A stretch of 64,000 nt of DNA from Chromohalobacter sp. 296-RDG. GTDB taxonomy: Bacteria > Pseudomonadota > Gammaproteobacteria > Pseudomonadales > Halomonadaceae. Positions within the stretch are counted from its first letter, which is position 1; each line of letters begins with the position of its first letter. Below, in pieces: positions 19,389 through 28,423 of this stretch. The notes beneath the pieces were generated by a model. The model saw only the letters and a program-made list of their open reading frames with translations. It was not told where the DNA came from and made no database searches. Location: positions 105,993-169,992 of the forward strand of contig NZ_JARANY010000002.1 in NCBI RefSeq assembly GCF_029889885.1, read 5' to 3'. The position numbers were made by a program, and so were the translations under genes.

Positions 19389-19650
19389 TTAATCGCGGTT
19401 CAAGAGCCTTTGCCTCAGCGCAGGGCTCTTGGGCAGTAATCCCACACTCAGCCCGAACGGTCTGAAGGCACTATTCAGGAGCGTGAGCGACTGGCTGCCT
19501 TTGTCGGTCTCGATATCCGAGAGCGTGCGGCGGCTGATTCTGGTCAGCGTCGCTTTGGCGTAGAGGTTCAGTATTGACCAACTCATAGATGGCCTCATGT
19601 AATTCAAGTAGCGACGGGCTTTGCGTCGTTTTGCTTGAGTCACGACATGT
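19389..19650 (-). pseudogene. frameshifted XRE-type helix-turn-helix regulator
   Basis: One minus frame (to about 19560) encodes LLELHEAIYELVNTEPLRQ, a typical first helix. The other frame then continues AKATLTRISRRTLSDIETDK with SLTLLNSAFRPFGLSVGLL, the second half of an XRE domain. Joining them needs a single shift near 19555-19562, so the gene is probably broken. It lies immediately downstream of the MarR gene and may be an old companion regulator. A sequencing error could also explain the break. Confidence 0.5.
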
Positions 19651-20125
19651 TCTCGGGCGCATCATCCTGCCCCAATTCTACGGCCGTGATCTTCAACTCC
19701 TCGGCCAACTCGTCCATGAAGCGCAAGGCGACTTCGAACTCTCTGTCACTGTAGCCCGAGAGTAAAGCCTCGACCCGTTCGGCATGTGCCTCGTAGAGCG
19801 TATCGATCTCGGCGATCATTGCCGGGTTCGCGCGCAGATTCCAGCGACGGCGATCGCTTTGATCCTGCTCACGATCGAGAAATCCCCGATTGACCAGTTT
19901 GTCGACGATCACGCTCAACGAGGCGCGAGTGAGTCCGGTTTGGTCGGCGAGATAAGTGGCCGTCAAAGGGGCCTCGTGTTGCACCAGCCGTATGCACTCT
20001 AGCTCTGTCGCGGTCAGCCCCAGCCTCCGAGCGGCGGCGTCCTGAAAGAGCACGGTGCGTGCGCCGAAGCGTTGTGCCCGTATGAGGTATCGATCGAAAC
20101 GTTTCTTTGACATCTCTCTATCCAT
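19640..20125 (-). CDS. MarR family transcriptional regulator
   Basis: The 161-residue protein has the MarR winged helix: TATELECIRLV, APLTATYLADQTGLTRASLSVIVDKLVNRGFLDREQD and SDRRRWNLR form the recognition helix and wing. The helical termini would make the dimer. An internal ATG at 20113 is an alternative start. The promoter contains an ideal dyad (20130-20158), so autorepression is likely, and the same dyad faces the divergent SDR-OYE-cupin-efflux genes, which are probably its targets. MarR ligands are often phenolics or quinones; the ligand here is unknown. Confidence 0.88.
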   Translation of the reverse strand: MDREMSKKRFDRYLIRAQRFGARTVLFQDAAARRLGLTATELECIRLVQHEAPLTATYLADQTGLTRASLSVIVDKLVNRGFLDREQDQSDRRRWNLRANPAMIAEIDTLYEAHAERVEALLSGYSDREFEVALRFMDELAEELKITAVELGQDDAPENMS

Positions 20126-20129
20126 ATGC

Positions 20130-20158
20130 TTAGTTTATCTAAATGTTAGATAAACTAA
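20130..20158. promoter_or_regulatory. inverted repeat, probable MarR operator
   Basis: TTAGTTTATCTAA and TTAGATAAACTAA are perfect 13-base mirror arms separated by ATG. The site begins 5 bases upstream of the marR start codon and lies in the shared promoter region with the SDR gene at 20281, so one dimer could control both directions. Confidence 0.75.
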
Positions 20159-20280
20159 CAAAAATAGTCCAGTGATTTCTGCTGGTCATAACGCTTACTA
20201 CCTACTCTTGGCAACGTGGAGAGCGCTCGAGGGACCATGCGGTGTCGCCGCTCTTCAGGGTAATCGAAAGGAGAAGTGCC

Positions 20281-21015
20281 ATGGATCTAAATGGAAAAAT
20301 CGTACTCGTCACTGGTGCAGCAACTGGGATAGGGGCCGCAATAGCCGCCGAATTCAACCAGGCAGGGGCCAGCGTCGTTGGTTTTGATATCGCTTGGCAT
20401 GACAGGACCGCGTCCGATATCGAACGAATTCATTGCGATGTTACCGATGCCGACAGCGTGAAGCGCTGTGTCGCTGATACCGAATCTCATCATGGCAGGG
20501 TGGATATCCTGGTCAACAATGCCGCCATGGCGTCGTCGGTCACGCCCAAACCGTTCGAGGAGATAAGCGCCGAGGAGTGGGAGAAGGTCATGACAGTCAA
20601 TACCCTGGCCCCGTTTCTATGTAGCCAGGCCGTGACGCCAGGCATGCGTGAGCGCGGATGGGGGCGAATAATCAACCTCACTTCTGCTGTGATATTCCAG
20701 GCGGTGCCATTCAACTTGCATTACTTCTCGAGTAAGGGCGCGATCGCCGTAATGACTCGCTCGTTGGCCCGGGAACTCGGTTCCGACGGTATTACCGTCA
20801 ATGGTGTCGCACCTGGCATGACAGTGACCGAGGGTATCGAGAAGAACGGCGGCTATTCGCAAGAGATGCTTTCGCAGATCGCCAACGCTCGTTGTTTACC
20901 ACGTGAAGAACGCGCCGAGGATCTCGCTGGTATTTGCACGTTCCTGGCCAGCGAGGATGCGAGCTTCATCACCGGCCAGATCGTGACCGTGGACGGTGGG
21001 ATGGCGTTTCACTGA
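20281..21015 (+). CDS. SDR family oxidoreductase
   Basis: This classical short-chain dehydrogenase has 244 residues and starts at 20281 behind AAGGAG. It has the cofactor motif TGAATGIG (residues 11-18), NNAA at 79-82, the catalytic Ser135 in LTSAV, and the Tyr148-x3-Lys152 pair (YFSSK). The C-terminal FITGQIVTVDGGMAFH is the common ending of FabG-like members. It probably reduces or oxidises a small carbonyl/alcohol substrate. It heads a four-gene set with an ene-reductase, a cupin and an exporter, divergent from marR. Confidence 0.9.
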   Translation: MDLNGKIVLVTGAATGIGAAIAAEFNQAGASVVGFDIAWHDRTASDIERIHCDVTDADSVKRCVADTESHHGRVDILVNNAAMASSVTPKPFEEISAEEWEKVMTVNTLAPFLCSQAVTPGMRERGWGRIINLTSAVIFQAVPFNLHYFSSKGAIAVMTRSLARELGSDGITVNGVAPGMTVTEGIEKNGGYSQEMLSQIANARCLPREERAEDLAGICTFLASEDASFITGQIVTVDGGMAFH

Positions 21016-21070
21016 GCGATATCGAGACCGGATCACATTACCCCTTATTCAGCTTGAGGAGCATCTAGTG

Positions 21071-22183
21071 ATGGCGCACGACAATCTCTTTGTCCCGCAC
21101 GGTGTGGGTGATCTCACTGTTCCGAACCGCGTATTCCTCGCCCCGATGGCACGCAACCGTGCACATGATGACGGTACGCCCTGGGCGGATGCGGCAATCT
21201 ATTACGCCCAGCGCGCCTCGGCTGGCCTCATGATCTCTGAAGCCGTTGATGTGTCACCGCTCGGTAAAGGCTATATCAAGACGCCCGGTATCTATACCGA
21301 GAGCCATGTCGAGGGCTGGAAGCCGATCACAGCCGCCGTTCACGCCAATGGTGGGCGCATCTATTGTCAGCTCGGGCATGTCGGGCGCATCCGCAACTCT
21401 TCGGTCGAGCCGGAAGGCGAGCCGCCGGTGGCGCCGAGCGCTATTCGCGCCGAGGCCAAGACATTTACGCATGATGGTTTTCAAGACGTTTCACGGCCCA
21501 GAGCACTCAACGTCGATGAGCTCCATCAGATCATGGCGAACTACGCGCACGCCACGCGCTGCGCCATGCGGGCAGGGTTCGACGGTGTGGAAATCCATTC
21601 GGCCAATGGTTATCTGCTGAACCAGTTCCTGGCGCCGGGCTCCAACACGCGCGACGACGCGTATGGTGGTGGGATAGAACACCGGTGTCGTTTTGTACTG
21701 GAAGTCGTCGATCGCGTGATTCAAGAAATTGGCGCCCATAAGGTCGGTATACGCCTGTCGCCGCTCGGCGAGGTCAATGATGTCGACGAGCCGGACCCGG
21801 AAGCGCTCTACGGCCATCTGGTCAGCGAGCTCGATAAGCGTGGCCTTGCCTACCTCCACATGGCCGAGAGCTTCAGTGGCATCGCGGGTAATCCGGAAAA
21901 GACTGCCACCATAAACGCCATTCGCAAGCACTGGTATGGTTTCTACGTCGCTAATGGTAACTACTCGCTGGCGACCGCCGAGAAATCGATCGCCGAAGGG
22001 TGGTGCCACGCCGTCGCTATCGGTCGCCTTTTCCTCTCCACCCCGGACTTGCCGAGCCGCTGGCATCACGACATCGAGCTCAACGAGCCGAACAAGGACA
22101 CCTTCTACGGCGGTACGCATGCAGGCTATACGGACTACCCATTTGCCACGCTCGGCCGCGACGGCCATAGCTATGTCGGGTAG
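21071..22183 (+). CDS. old yellow enzyme family ene-reductase
   Basis: The 370-residue FMN-dependent oxidoreductase resembles NemA/XenB enzymes that reduce activated alkenes, quinones and nitro compounds. It shows the N-terminal VPNRVFLAPMARNRA, the FMN/substrate segment GFDGVEIHSANGYLLNQFL followed by PGSNTRDDAYGG, and the late strand FYVANGNYSLATAEKSI. The usual HxxN substrate pair appears as HSAN, as in this family. The ATG at 21071 is used; the stop-to-start distance from the SDR gene is 55 bases, so it is in the same transcript. It fits an electrophile-detoxifying role under MarR control. Confidence 0.9.
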   Translation: MAHDNLFVPHGVGDLTVPNRVFLAPMARNRAHDDGTPWADAAIYYAQRASAGLMISEAVDVSPLGKGYIKTPGIYTESHVEGWKPITAAVHANGGRIYCQLGHVGRIRNSSVEPEGEPPVAPSAIRAEAKTFTHDGFQDVSRPRALNVDELHQIMANYAHATRCAMRAGFDGVEIHSANGYLLNQFLAPGSNTRDDAYGGGIEHRCRFVLEVVDRVIQEIGAHKVGIRLSPLGEVNDVDEPDPEALYGHLVSELDKRGLAYLHMAESFSGIAGNPEKTATINAIRKHWYGFYVANGNYSLATAEKSIAEGWCHAVAIGRLFLSTPDLPSRWHHDIELNEPNKDTFYGGTHAGYTDYPFATLGRDGHSYVG

Positions 22184-22214
22184 AAAAAGAAGGCCGATCG
22201 GAAAACAGGACGAT

Positions 22215-22706
22215 ATGACGATGAAAAACGACGTAAATGCAACGCCCGAGTTGATTGACATGGCGGGCGCGCGATTTGAACTGATCGCTCGCATGGGGCG
22301 TGAGGACGCCGATACGGCTCTATATCGTACCGCCATGGCAGCCGGTCGCAGCGTTCCTCTGCATAGTCACATTGATCCCGAATGCTTATACGTGCTGAGC
22401 GGACAGATCGAAGTATTCGTCTTCGACGCCAAACCACGTTGGCAAAATCTCGACACTGGCCAAAGTGTGCTTTTAGCCGACGGCGTCAGGCATGCACTAC
22501 GTAATACGACAAGCCAGCAAGCGGATCTGGTTCTCGTCACGAACAACCGCCTTGGCCGATTTTTCCGCGACGCTGGTCGACCAGTGATGCCCGGCGATGC
22601 CTGCCAACCCCCCTCACCTGACGACATCACAAGAATACAGCAAGTGTCAGAAGCGTATGGTTATTGGCAGGCTTCTCCTGATGAGAGTGATGCGGTCACG
22701 GGTTAG
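22215..22706 (+). CDS. cupin domain protein
   Basis: The 163-residue protein contains a single cupin-2 barrel: VPLHSHIDPECLYVLSGQIEVFVF carries metal-ligand His residues and Glu (HSH...E), and SVLLADGVRHALRN the second motif with its His. The C-terminal segment FFRDAGRPVMP is seen in cupins annotated as quercetinase-like or unknown. The start at 22215 follows ACAGGA. It is located in the MarR-controlled set after the ene-reductase. No specific substrate can be given. Confidence 0.8.
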   Translation: MTMKNDVNATPELIDMAGARFELIARMGREDADTALYRTAMAAGRSVPLHSHIDPECLYVLSGQIEVFVFDAKPRWQNLDTGQSVLLADGVRHALRNTTSQQADLVLVTNNRLGRFFRDAGRPVMPGDACQPPSPDDITRIQQVSEAYGYWQASPDESDAVTG

Positions 22707-22864
22707 ACGCCCATCCTTGGGCCTCTTTGGGTTTTCGTCGCAAGCGCGCCGGCCAGTCTACGGGCGTGGCAAGCGCTTTAACGAGCATTGTGGGCCTGAA
22801 GCGACCGGTGCCTCGTGCGTCGGTGTTCGTATTTGATCGTCTTGCGCATGCAAGGAGACTTTCG

Positions 22865-24082
22865 ATGAATTCACCCCATCAGAGCCGACGCGGATATACT
22901 CTCAGCATATGCATCCTTGGCCTAATGACGGCCATAGCACCGCTGTCGATCGATACTTATCTGCCGGCTCTACCCGAGTTGGCGCAGCAGTTTCAAGCCA
23001 ACCCGGTTGACGTGCAATACACCCTCAGCCTTTTTTTCGTGGGTTTGGGTGTCGGCCCATTGCTTTATGGGCCACTCTCTGACCGGTATGGGCGACAACC
23101 CATTCTGTATTTTGGCCTCGTTCTCTACCTGCTGGCGAGTATCGCCTGCGCGACGTCAACATCCATTGCAATGCTGGTGGGCGCGCGCCTGTTACAAGGC
23201 TTGGGGGCCTCCGTCGGCCCGGCCATGGCACGTGCCATTGTGCGCGATCGATACCATGGCTCGCAGGCAGCCAGTGTGATGTCGTTCGTGGTAATGGTCA
23301 TGGGCGTGGCGCCGCTGATCGCGCCGATGATCGGAAGCTTGATGCTATCGGTCGCCGAGTGGCCGCTTATCTTCTGGATGTTGAGCTTCTATGCGATGGT
23401 CGCCCTGGCCGCGCTTGCCGTGCTGCTCCCCGAATCGCATCCGCGTCATCTGCAGAATCGCACTCGCAGCCTGGCAGCGCAGTATCTTGATTATTTGTCG
23501 CTGCTCAGACGCTTGCCGGTGATACTGCATCTGATCTGCGGTGCACTGATGTTCGGTGTGCTGTTTTCCTACGTGGCCGCCGGCGCGTTTATCTACACCA
23601 ACGAATATAGTATCGGCCAGTCGGCAGTGGGCTTCTATTTCAGTATCAACGCGGCATCTATGGTGATCGGTACGTTCACCAATGGCCGCATCGTGGAGCG
23701 TTTCGGACATCGTGCACTGCTGGGCATTGCCGTCGCCAACACACTTGTCTGGGCATTGCTTTTGCTGGCCACCTCGCTTACCGGATTTGCCGGTTTCTGG
23801 GGCATGGTGATCCCGTTGTTTTTCTTGCTCTCTACCATTGGCGTGGCGGGCGCCAACACCATCGCCGGTCTGCTGGATCTGGCGCCGAAGGCCGCCGGTG
23901 CGGCGTCGGCGCTGTTCGGAGTCTGCCAGTTTGCCTGTGCGGCCTTGGCGACCTGGGTGCTGGGTATGCTCGGAGGCGACGCCTTGGCCATGGCCCAGGT
24001 AATGATCGTGTGTGCCGCTGGCGCGCTGATCGCGTATCTGTCGATACATCGCTGGGCACCGCTGCCAGGCGAAGGGTTTTGA
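22865..24082 (+). CDS. Bcr/CflA family drug efflux transporter
   Basis: The 405-residue MFS protein has the Bcr/CflA hallmarks: TAIAPLSIDTYLPALPELAQQF at the first helix, the motif A GPLSDRYGRQPILYFGL, and GARLLQGLGASVGPAMARAIVRDRY in helix 4 to 5. Such proteins export drugs such as bicyclomycin, and also cysteine or other small molecules. The start MNSPHQSRRG is preceded by AAGGAG. A 158-base gap separates it from the cupin gene, so it may have its own promoter or be the last gene of the MarR-divergent set. Confidence 0.88.
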   Translation: MNSPHQSRRGYTLSICILGLMTAIAPLSIDTYLPALPELAQQFQANPVDVQYTLSLFFVGLGVGPLLYGPLSDRYGRQPILYFGLVLYLLASIACATSTSIAMLVGARLLQGLGASVGPAMARAIVRDRYHGSQAASVMSFVVMVMGVAPLIAPMIGSLMLSVAEWPLIFWMLSFYAMVALAALAVLLPESHPRHLQNRTRSLAAQYLDYLSLLRRLPVILHLICGALMFGVLFSYVAAGAFIYTNEYSIGQSAVGFYFSINAASMVIGTFTNGRIVERFGHRALLGIAVANTLVWALLLLATSLTGFAGFWGMVIPLFFLLSTIGVAGANTIAGLLDLAPKAAGAASALFGVCQFACAALATWVLGMLGGDALAMAQVMIVCAAGALIAYLSIHRWAPLPGEGF

Positions 24083-24195
24083 ATCCGCTCGGGAGACGGC
24101 CACCGCCTTCGCCGTGTCGAGTGACGATCCAGTCATCCTCCAACGGATCATAAAGCAGCCCGAAGATCGTCTCGTCGAAACGGAGCGCCGCCCCA

Positions 24196-25419
24196 TCACT
24201 GCGTGCCCTGTGTCGACGCCACCTGACGGTCACGCCCGGCACCCAGCGCCATGACCAGCGCAGTAAGCCCAATCGCGCTCACCAGAAACCCGACTACGTT
24301 CCAGCCACCGCTCCAATCGTGCAGCACGCCGATCAGCAGCGGCCCCAGCGCCGCAAGGGTATAGCCAATACCTTGGGCCATCGCCGAGAGACTCGCTGCG
24401 GTCGTCGCATCGGGCGCACGCAGAGCCAGCAGGGTCAACGCCATACTGAAAGTACCGCCCTGGCCTAGACCCAGCACCACGATCCACAGCCAGATGCTTT
24501 CGATCGGAGCGTAGAGGCAGCTCAGCAGCCCGGTCAGAGTGAGTGTCATCACGCCGATCAGCACCGTGCGTTGATCGCGCATACGGCTGCTGATCCACGG
24601 CGCCAGGATCGCGGTAGTCACCTGCAGCAGGATCGACACCGATAGCGCCAGCCCTGCGGTAACCGCCGTTAGCCCGCGGTCCTGGAGGATCGTCGGTAAC
24701 CAGCCGAACACGATATAGGCCAGCGACGATTGCAGCCCCATGAACAGCGAGACCTGCCACGCCAGTGGATCGTGACGTAACCGCGCGCCGCGACGTGCGG
24801 GAACGCGAGTGGGTTTGGTGCCCTTGAGCTGCGGTAGCCAGAACAGCGCGGCGATCACCGCTGGCAGCAACCAGAACGCCAGCGCGCCTTGCCAAGGACC
24901 TTGTGCAGCGCCTTGCCAGGCGTCGTCCAATAATTGACGTAGCGGCTCGGTGGTACCCGCGGCAGCGGAGGCGCCGAGATTGAGCGCCACGGTGTAGAGA
25001 CCGGTCATGATGCTGACACGACGGGGGAAATCCCGTTTGACGATGCCCGGCAGCAACACCCCGATGACTCCGATACAGCCACCGGCGACCGCCGTTCCCA
25101 GGAACAGCCCCGCCGTGCCGATATAGGGCCGCACTAGCAACGCCACCGCCAATACCAGAAGCGCAGCGAACACGCTGCGCTCCGGGCCGATGCGTCGAAC
25201 CATGCGTGGTGCCAGCGGCGCAGCGAGCCCCAGAAACAGCACCGGCAGCGTGGTCAGAATGCCCTGCAGACTGGGTGACAGCGCAAGCGCCTCACCGATG
25301 CTGCCGAGGACCGGCGCGACGCTGGTCAGCGCCGGGCGTAGATTGAGCGCTACCAGCAGCAGCGCGACGAGCGTCAGCACGCCCCGGCGGGGTATCGCGG
25401 AAGTCGACAAGAGGACCAT
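24196..25419 (-). CDS. MFS transporter, CynX/NimT type
   Basis: The 407-residue protein starts with a long first helix containing LLLVALNLRPALTSVAPVLGSI, the signature of the CynX/NimT (cyanate / 2-nitroimidazole transporter) subgroup. It has LVLAVALLVRPYIGTAGLFLGTA and repeated loop motifs as in that group. The substrate is uncertain, since cynST genes are not nearby. It is convergent with the Bcr-like gene and separated by 113 bases. Confidence 0.8.
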   Translation of the reverse strand: MVLLSTSAIPRRGVLTLVALLLVALNLRPALTSVAPVLGSIGEALALSPSLQGILTTLPVLFLGLAAPLAPRMVRRIGPERSVFAALLVLAVALLVRPYIGTAGLFLGTAVAGGCIGVIGVLLPGIVKRDFPRRVSIMTGLYTVALNLGASAAAGTTEPLRQLLDDAWQGAAQGPWQGALAFWLLPAVIAALFWLPQLKGTKPTRVPARRGARLRHDPLAWQVSLFMGLQSSLAYIVFGWLPTILQDRGLTAVTAGLALSVSILLQVTTAILAPWISSRMRDQRTVLIGVMTLTLTGLLSCLYAPIESIWLWIVVLGLGQGGTFSMALTLLALRAPDATTAASLSAMAQGIGYTLAALGPLLIGVLHDWSGGWNVVGFLVSAIGLTALVMALGAGRDRQVASTQGTQ

Positions 25420-25703
25420 CCTTGGAAACCGAAAGATATTGCGTCACGGCAGCAAAGCCGAGGACGCAAGGGTAGCCGATTACGGCCAAAATGAGGATGC
25501 TTCTACGCCAATCGTCGAAGGTCGGTAGCGATTTCGACTGTATGGATGGGTATTGGCCGCTGCGATGTGTCGCTGATCGGTCTAAGAAGGTGAATAGCGA
25601 TAAGTGTTTGATAAATGACTTCCTGGCACCTGTCTCGTTGAGGCTGCCATTCAGCTCCTGCTTTAGTACTAGCTTTGGCACCTACCTCTTGAATTCGAGT
25701 GCG

Positions 25704-26543
25704 TCAGCGAACCCCGGCGCGATAGCTTTCGGGCTCCAGCCATAGGTGATCGCGGAGATCGCCCTGTAGGCAGAACATCCTCGGCTTGGCACGGAAGTTG
25801 AAGAGTCGATAAAGATGGTAGCGTGCGGCGTGTTTACCTGAACAATCCAACTCGTTGGGCGAGAGGAAGAAAGCACACTCCTTGGCGAATGCCGTGGTCT
25901 TAACCTCGATCAGACGTTCATGGCCATCGCTTGAAAACGAGCGAATGTCGAAACCGGCGCCATCGCCCTGGGTCTCAGCGACATGCTCCACCGCCTCGGC
26001 GAGTCGGGAAAACCCTTGGGCAATCAGGCGTTGACGTTCGTAAGCGAGTACGAAGCATTCTCCGGCATGGCCCAGCGCACGATTGCGAGCTTCGCGTGCA
26101 AGATAGTCACGTTTGACGACGTAGCGGCCGGGCGTTTCCTGCACTTGAGGAAGGGTCGTCGAGGGCGGTGTATCGAGTACATCGCCAAACTTTTCGGGAA
26201 AGGTTTCGATGGCAGGACGCTCGGCCGCTGACCGTGCGGCGTGGTCGAAGATTGCGCTCTGCAGTAAGCGTCGCTCGACGCTTTCGGCCAATATCGTCTG
26301 ATAATTGCTACGCGGTTTGTAGCCCGTGACGTAAGGGCAGTCGGCATCGCGCAGCACTGCGCTGATATTGCAGTGCTTGAATTCGATGGAAGCACGTGAG
26401 CGCTTGGGTAATTGTTCCACCAACTGACGGTTGAGTGCTGCCTTGTTGTAGCGCTGGTGGCCCAACTCGGCGATCAGCATCCGATGGTAAGTATCGACGA
26501 TGGCCTCGATCTCGTCGACGGACCAGGAGTCTTCACGAGGCAT
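25704..26543 (-). CDS. DUF3883 domain protein, nuclease-like
   Basis: The 279-residue protein has an N-terminal basic, helical part (RYNKAALNRQLVEQLPKRSRASIEFKHCNISAVLRD) that looks like a DNA- or substrate-recognising module seen before DUF3883. The C-terminal DUF3883 part has a PD-(D/E)xK-like core: Glu162 in GHAGE, Asp199 in GFDIRSF, and Glu213-x-Lys215 in LIEVKTT. DUF3883 is common in restriction and defence proteins. Here it stands alone in core-like DNA. A GTG at 26552 is an alternative start. Nuclease activity is inferred from these residues only. Confidence 0.7.
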   Translation of the reverse strand: MPREDSWSVDEIEAIVDTYHRMLIAELGHQRYNKAALNRQLVEQLPKRSRASIEFKHCNISAVLRDADCPYVTGYKPRSNYQTILAESVERRLLQSAIFDHAARSAAERPAIETFPEKFGDVLDTPPSTTLPQVQETPGRYVVKRDYLAREARNRALGHAGECFVLAYERQRLIAQGFSRLAEAVEHVAETQGDGAGFDIRSFSSDGHERLIEVKTTAFAKECAFFLSPNELDCSGKHAARYHLYRLFNFRAKPRMFCLQGDLRDHLWLEPESYRAGVR

Positions 26544-26801
26544 TATGTTCACTCGATATTCTGTATTTAAAATAAAGAAATCGTTTTTATCACAATTTAT
26601 ATCGGGGGGGCAGTCAGATCACCAAGACTTCGTCCTTCCTGATCTTGAATACATCCGAGCTGGAAGTCGTATTTCGTCACGCCATCTCTGAGCGCCGTAT
26701 GATGCCAGGTTATCGTCGTGACAATAGGACTGCCAGGGCTAGAGCCAGGAAACGCCGGTACGCGGATCCATACCGGCGCTCCAGTGTCCGATGGCCTGCG
26801 A

Positions 26802-26823
26802 GGCGGGGGTAAAGGCCCCCACC
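26802..26823 (-). terminator. hairpin downstream of nhaC
   Basis: GGCGGGGG (26802-26809) pairs with CCCCCACC (26816-26823) with one wobble and a 6-base loop, 12 bases after the nhaC stop. There is no T-run on the minus strand, so it could be a Rho-assisted terminator or mRNA-stabilising hairpin. The rest of 26544-26834 shows nothing recognisable. Confidence 0.45.
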
Positions 26824-26834
26824 TGTGGGCATGG

Positions 26835-28388
26835 TCAGCTAACCGGGTCGTACTGTGCAGATGCCTTCGGGCCCCATACCCAACGCAGCACAAGCACTAC
26901 CGTCAATAGTGCGGCCACCCCGCTGAGCCCCCCTATCCAGGCTGAGTTTGTCAGCCCGGCGATGAAGAAGGCGATGATGCCGGATGTTCCTGCACTCAGT
27001 GCATAGGGTAATTGGGTCCGTACGTGGTCGATGTGGTCACACGAAGAGCCGGCCGAGGAAAGGATGGTAGTGTCCGAAATCGGCGAGCAATGATCGCCGA
27101 AGATACCGCCGCTGAGTACGGCGGCAATGGCCAACGATAACGACATGTCCATTGCAGCAGCCACCGGCATGGCGATGGGAATCATGATCGCGAAGGTGCC
27201 ATAAGAGGTCCCGGTGGTGAACGCGACGAGCGAACCGATCAAGAACAGCAGTACCGGAATCAGGCTCGGTGCAATGCCGGCCTGGGCCAGCGTGACAAGA
27301 TAATCCGCCGTGCCCAGTTCTGACGTCACGCTACCAATTGACCAGGCCAGGGTGAGGATGATGTAAACCAGCGTCATGCTCTTGATGCCGGTAACCACCA
27401 GGTCCATCGCTTCGCGGAAATCGAACAGCCGCTGTTGCAGTCCCATGCCTAGCGCTACGCTGACCGCCAGGAAGGTAGCGATCAGGATCGACAGGCCGCC
27501 CTCGGCTTCTCCCATCGCCGTGATCAGATCGTTCTCGGGGAAGTTGCCGGTCCACAGGAAGAGGGGAGGAATCATCCCCACCAGCACCAGGATCGGCACG
27601 AGCATGTTGCGCTTGCGTGAGCTCTCTTCGGCAACGCCCATCATTTCGGTTGCTTCGCGGTCGGACGGCGGCTGGGCGCCATCCGCCAGCAGCTTGCCAC
27701 TTACCCGTGCACGCTGCTCGGCCTTGGCCATGGGACCAAAGTCCCACTGCGTGACGACGATCACCAGAATCAACAGCAGCGCCAGCCAGGCATAGAAATT
27801 GAGCGGAATTGACGACAGATATATCAGGTATTCAGAGCCCGTCATGCCCATCTCGCCAAGCTGGGTGCCGATCAGCCCCATCACGAACACCACCCAGGTG
27901 GACACGGGCCCCAACAGGCACATTGGCGCCGAGGTCGAATCGACGATGTAGGCGAGCTTTTCTCGTGAGATGCGCATGCGGTCGGTGATCGGCCGCATGA
28001 CACTTCCCACCGTCAATGCGTTGAAATAGTCCTCGAAGAAGATCAGCACCCCGAATCCCAGTGTGGCGCCTTGGGCTCCACGCGGCGAGGCCACCTTGGA
28101 GGCGATGGCGCGGGCGATGGCGTGAGCACCACCGGTTCGCTGCAATACGGTAATTAGCACTCCAAACAGGCCGCAGTAAATGAGAACGGTGGCACTCCAC
28201 TCATCGCCCACGCTGGGAATGATGAAATCTGCGAAGCTATCGTAAAGTCCGGTCACTGGATTGCCGCCACTGAGCATTGTCGCCCCCAGCCAGACCCCAC
28301 AGAATAACGCGGGAATCACGTTGCGGGTCACCAGCGCCAGTAGGATCGCGAGCAGCGGAGGGAAAAGGGAAAACAGGCCAAAGGACAT
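26835..28388 (-). CDS. nhaC: NhaC family Na+/H+ antiporter
   Basis: The 517-residue membrane protein has the ion-transporter layout of the NhaC group: ALVTRNVIPALFCGVWLGA near the N-terminus, GVLIFFEDYFNALTVGSVMRPITDRM in the first core repeat, and in the second repeat LVAFTTGTSYGTFAIMIPIA and IFGDHCSPISDTTILSSAGS (the conserved HCSPISDT loop). Members exchange Na+ for H+, or Na+/solute as in malate-lactate carriers. It is the last gene after the amidase (35 bases), so it may supply a co-ion for the imported substrate. Confidence 0.88.
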   Translation of the reverse strand: MSFGLFSLFPPLLAILLALVTRNVIPALFCGVWLGATMLSGGNPVTGLYDSFADFIIPSVGDEWSATVLIYCGLFGVLITVLQRTGGAHAIARAIASKVASPRGAQGATLGFGVLIFFEDYFNALTVGSVMRPITDRMRISREKLAYIVDSTSAPMCLLGPVSTWVVFVMGLIGTQLGEMGMTGSEYLIYLSSIPLNFYAWLALLLILVIVVTQWDFGPMAKAEQRARVSGKLLADGAQPPSDREATEMMGVAEESSRKRNMLVPILVLVGMIPPLFLWTGNFPENDLITAMGEAEGGLSILIATFLAVSVALGMGLQQRLFDFREAMDLVVTGIKSMTLVYIILTLAWSIGSVTSELGTADYLVTLAQAGIAPSLIPVLLFLIGSLVAFTTGTSYGTFAIMIPIAMPVAAAMDMSLSLAIAAVLSGGIFGDHCSPISDTTILSSAGSSCDHIDHVRTQLPYALSAGTSGIIAFFIAGLTNSAWIGGLSGVAALLTVVLVLRWVWGPKASAQYDPVS

Positions 28389-28423
28389 AAGGCGTCTCCA
28401 TCATGTAATTGTTGTGCGTCGTA

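Noticed and set aside
24083..24195. Minus-strand segment DGAALRFDETIFGLLYDP that looks coding-like after the CynX-type gene
   Set aside because: No start codon or ribosome site and no recognised family; too short to call.
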